NCBI GenBank assembly: GCA_947496605.1
Contig: CANMDF010000002.1
Location: 868,001-932,000 of the forward strand
Source of the DNA: an uncultured Paracoccaceae bacterium
GTDB lineage: Bacteria; Pseudomonadota; Alphaproteobacteria; Rhodobacterales; Rhodobacteraceae
Direction of reading: 5' to 3'
DNA length: 64,000 bases
In this document: positions 63,412 through 64,000 of the stretch, in pieces
Position numbering within the stretch: the stretch's first letter is position 1
How the letters are laid out: each line of letters begins with the position of its first letter
The notes under the pieces: generated by a model
Told to the model about the DNA's origin: nothing
What the model saw: only the letters and a program-made list of their open reading frames with translations
Databases searched by the model: none
Made by a program: the position numbers and the translations under genes

Positions 63412-63911
63412 CTTAGGCAGCTGTGCGGTAGGGTGACTGTATTTGCGCTGTCGGCGAAAACGGTCGTCTGCGTTTCCCCGGCAATGGTCATTTGCACAAA
63501 AGCGCCATCAAGTTCGGACCCTGCAACGCGGATTTGACCTAAGCTGCTGTCGGCAAGTACATCATCCAGATCGGCAGAGATGATAACGTCATTTCCGGCG
63601 CTTAATCCATTGATTGTGAAGGAAAGCTGCTGATCCCCGTCGACGACAGGTTGGGCTGTCACAGCGCCGTTTTGGACCTCAACCGGTTGAAACACTTCAA
63701 CCCCGGCGCCGTTGGCGGTGACGTCAAAAATCAAACCGCCCGCAGACCCAGTCAAGTCAATCACCATGCCCACATCCTGTAATGGGCAGGTGTCGCTGGA
63801 AATCACAAAGCGGTCTTTGGGTGCGCTTTCAACAAAGCGCACAGTGATGTCAGCCAGAGCAGGCTGGGCGAAGAACGGGAGCGTTGCAGCTAAGAACCAA
63901 GTCATTTTCAT
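63408..63911 (-). CDS. Exported protein, aggregation-factor-core-like (167 aa)
   Basis: The signal peptide (MTWFLAATLPFFAQPALA) is followed by a beta-rich mature part with an N-terminal Cys (SSDTCPLQDVGMVIDL) and a C-terminal Cys (TVTLPHSCLS) that may pair. It resembles proteins labelled 'aggregation factor core' in Rhodobacteraceae, a name without proven function. Start can be M1 or M3 (MKM). The sequence from 63912 to 64000 holds no further gene I can support. Confidence 0.72.
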   Translation of the reverse strand: MKMTWFLAATLPFFAQPALADITVRFVESAPKDRFVISSDTCPLQDVGMVIDLTGSAGGLIFDVTANGAGVEVFQPVEVQNGAVTAQPVVDGDQQLSFTINGLSAGNDVIISADLDDVLADSSLGQIRVAGSELDGAFVQMTIAGETQTTVFADSANTVTLPHSCLS

Positions 63912-64000
63912 ACGGGAAAAGTAGGTCGGTGCGTCAAACTGTCAAATTTGAGGTGGAAAGTGACGGGGACCACGGCAACCGTAGAGGTAACTAATCCTGA

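Noticed and set aside
63920..63935. GTAGGTCGG motif near the right end considered as another REP
   Set aside because: No matching inverted arm follows, so there is no hairpin.

Overview
The window looks like chromosomal DNA of a Roseobacter-group member of the Rhodobacteraceae (Alphaproteobacteria). This rests on protein style (ParE, DnaG, RpoD, an LdtR-type MarR regulator, UbiK, GlpX, the four-subunit sarcosine oxidase), on the order nrdR-ribD ... ribE ... ribB-ribH-nusB, and on the moderate GC content. I cannot name the genus. Most of the window is ordinary core genome. I see no transposase, integrase, prophage, CRISPR array or rRNA operon. The only tRNA is tRNA-Glu(UUC).

Layout. 1-8.1 kb: the 5' part of parE (reverse strand), a tightly packed four-gene operon (SDR epimerase, 2OG-Fe(II) oxygenase, DUF393, Rossmann-DUF4166), a DUF1007/NicO metal-export pair, a MATE exporter and a small Hint-fold protein. 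8.3-11.5 kb: reverse-strand pgeF-midA-lgt, divergent from ubiK. 11.7-13 kb: an Imm11/DUF1629-like gene bracketed by REP-type palindromes, and a small acidic protein. 13-17 kb: unknown secreted and membrane proteins, an M42 peptidase, a YbjN protein, and a secreted protein with two PilJ-N-like domains. 17.4-23.5 kb: proC-csaA-hydroxyacid dehydrogenase, a copper chaperone gene, an aminotransferase divergent from XRE-sdhE, and ldtR. 23.6-26.2 kb: three tandem DUF1194 genes behind gloA. 26.2-30.3 kb: a more AT-rich island with a long non-coding stretch, a LysR-type HTH protein with an unusual C-terminus, an unknown protein with GNAT-like features, and an MFS exporter. 30.4-35.1 kb: tRNA-Glu, recJ-glpX-hom and a small lipoprotein. 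35.1-39.3 kb: a TetR regulator, a membrane protein and three Tad-type pseudopilin or minor-pilin genes. 39.9-44.8 kb: soxBDAG. 44.9-49 kb: dnaG-rpoD. 49-54.3 kb: HlyU, two paralogous TPR-sulfotransferases, YjbQ. 54.4-63 kb: the nrdR/riboflavin/nusB cluster, interrupted by oppositely oriented kpsC-kpsS and carrying two uncharacterised genes between ribE and ribB.

The points most worth following up are these. (1) A gene with an immunity-protein-like sequence lies between two copies of a paired REP palindrome, and several REP elements start on the stop codon of the preceding gene. (2) The 26.2-29.1 kb region combines an iterated motif, a possible small RNA, a LysR-HTH/PAS-like regulator and an unannotated GNAT-like protein. 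(3) The Hint protein lacks the expected nucleophilic cysteine. (4) A DnaA-box cluster lies in an intergenic region. (5) The GTP cyclohydrolase II half of RibB has lost its zinc cysteines. None of these has been tested by database search here.
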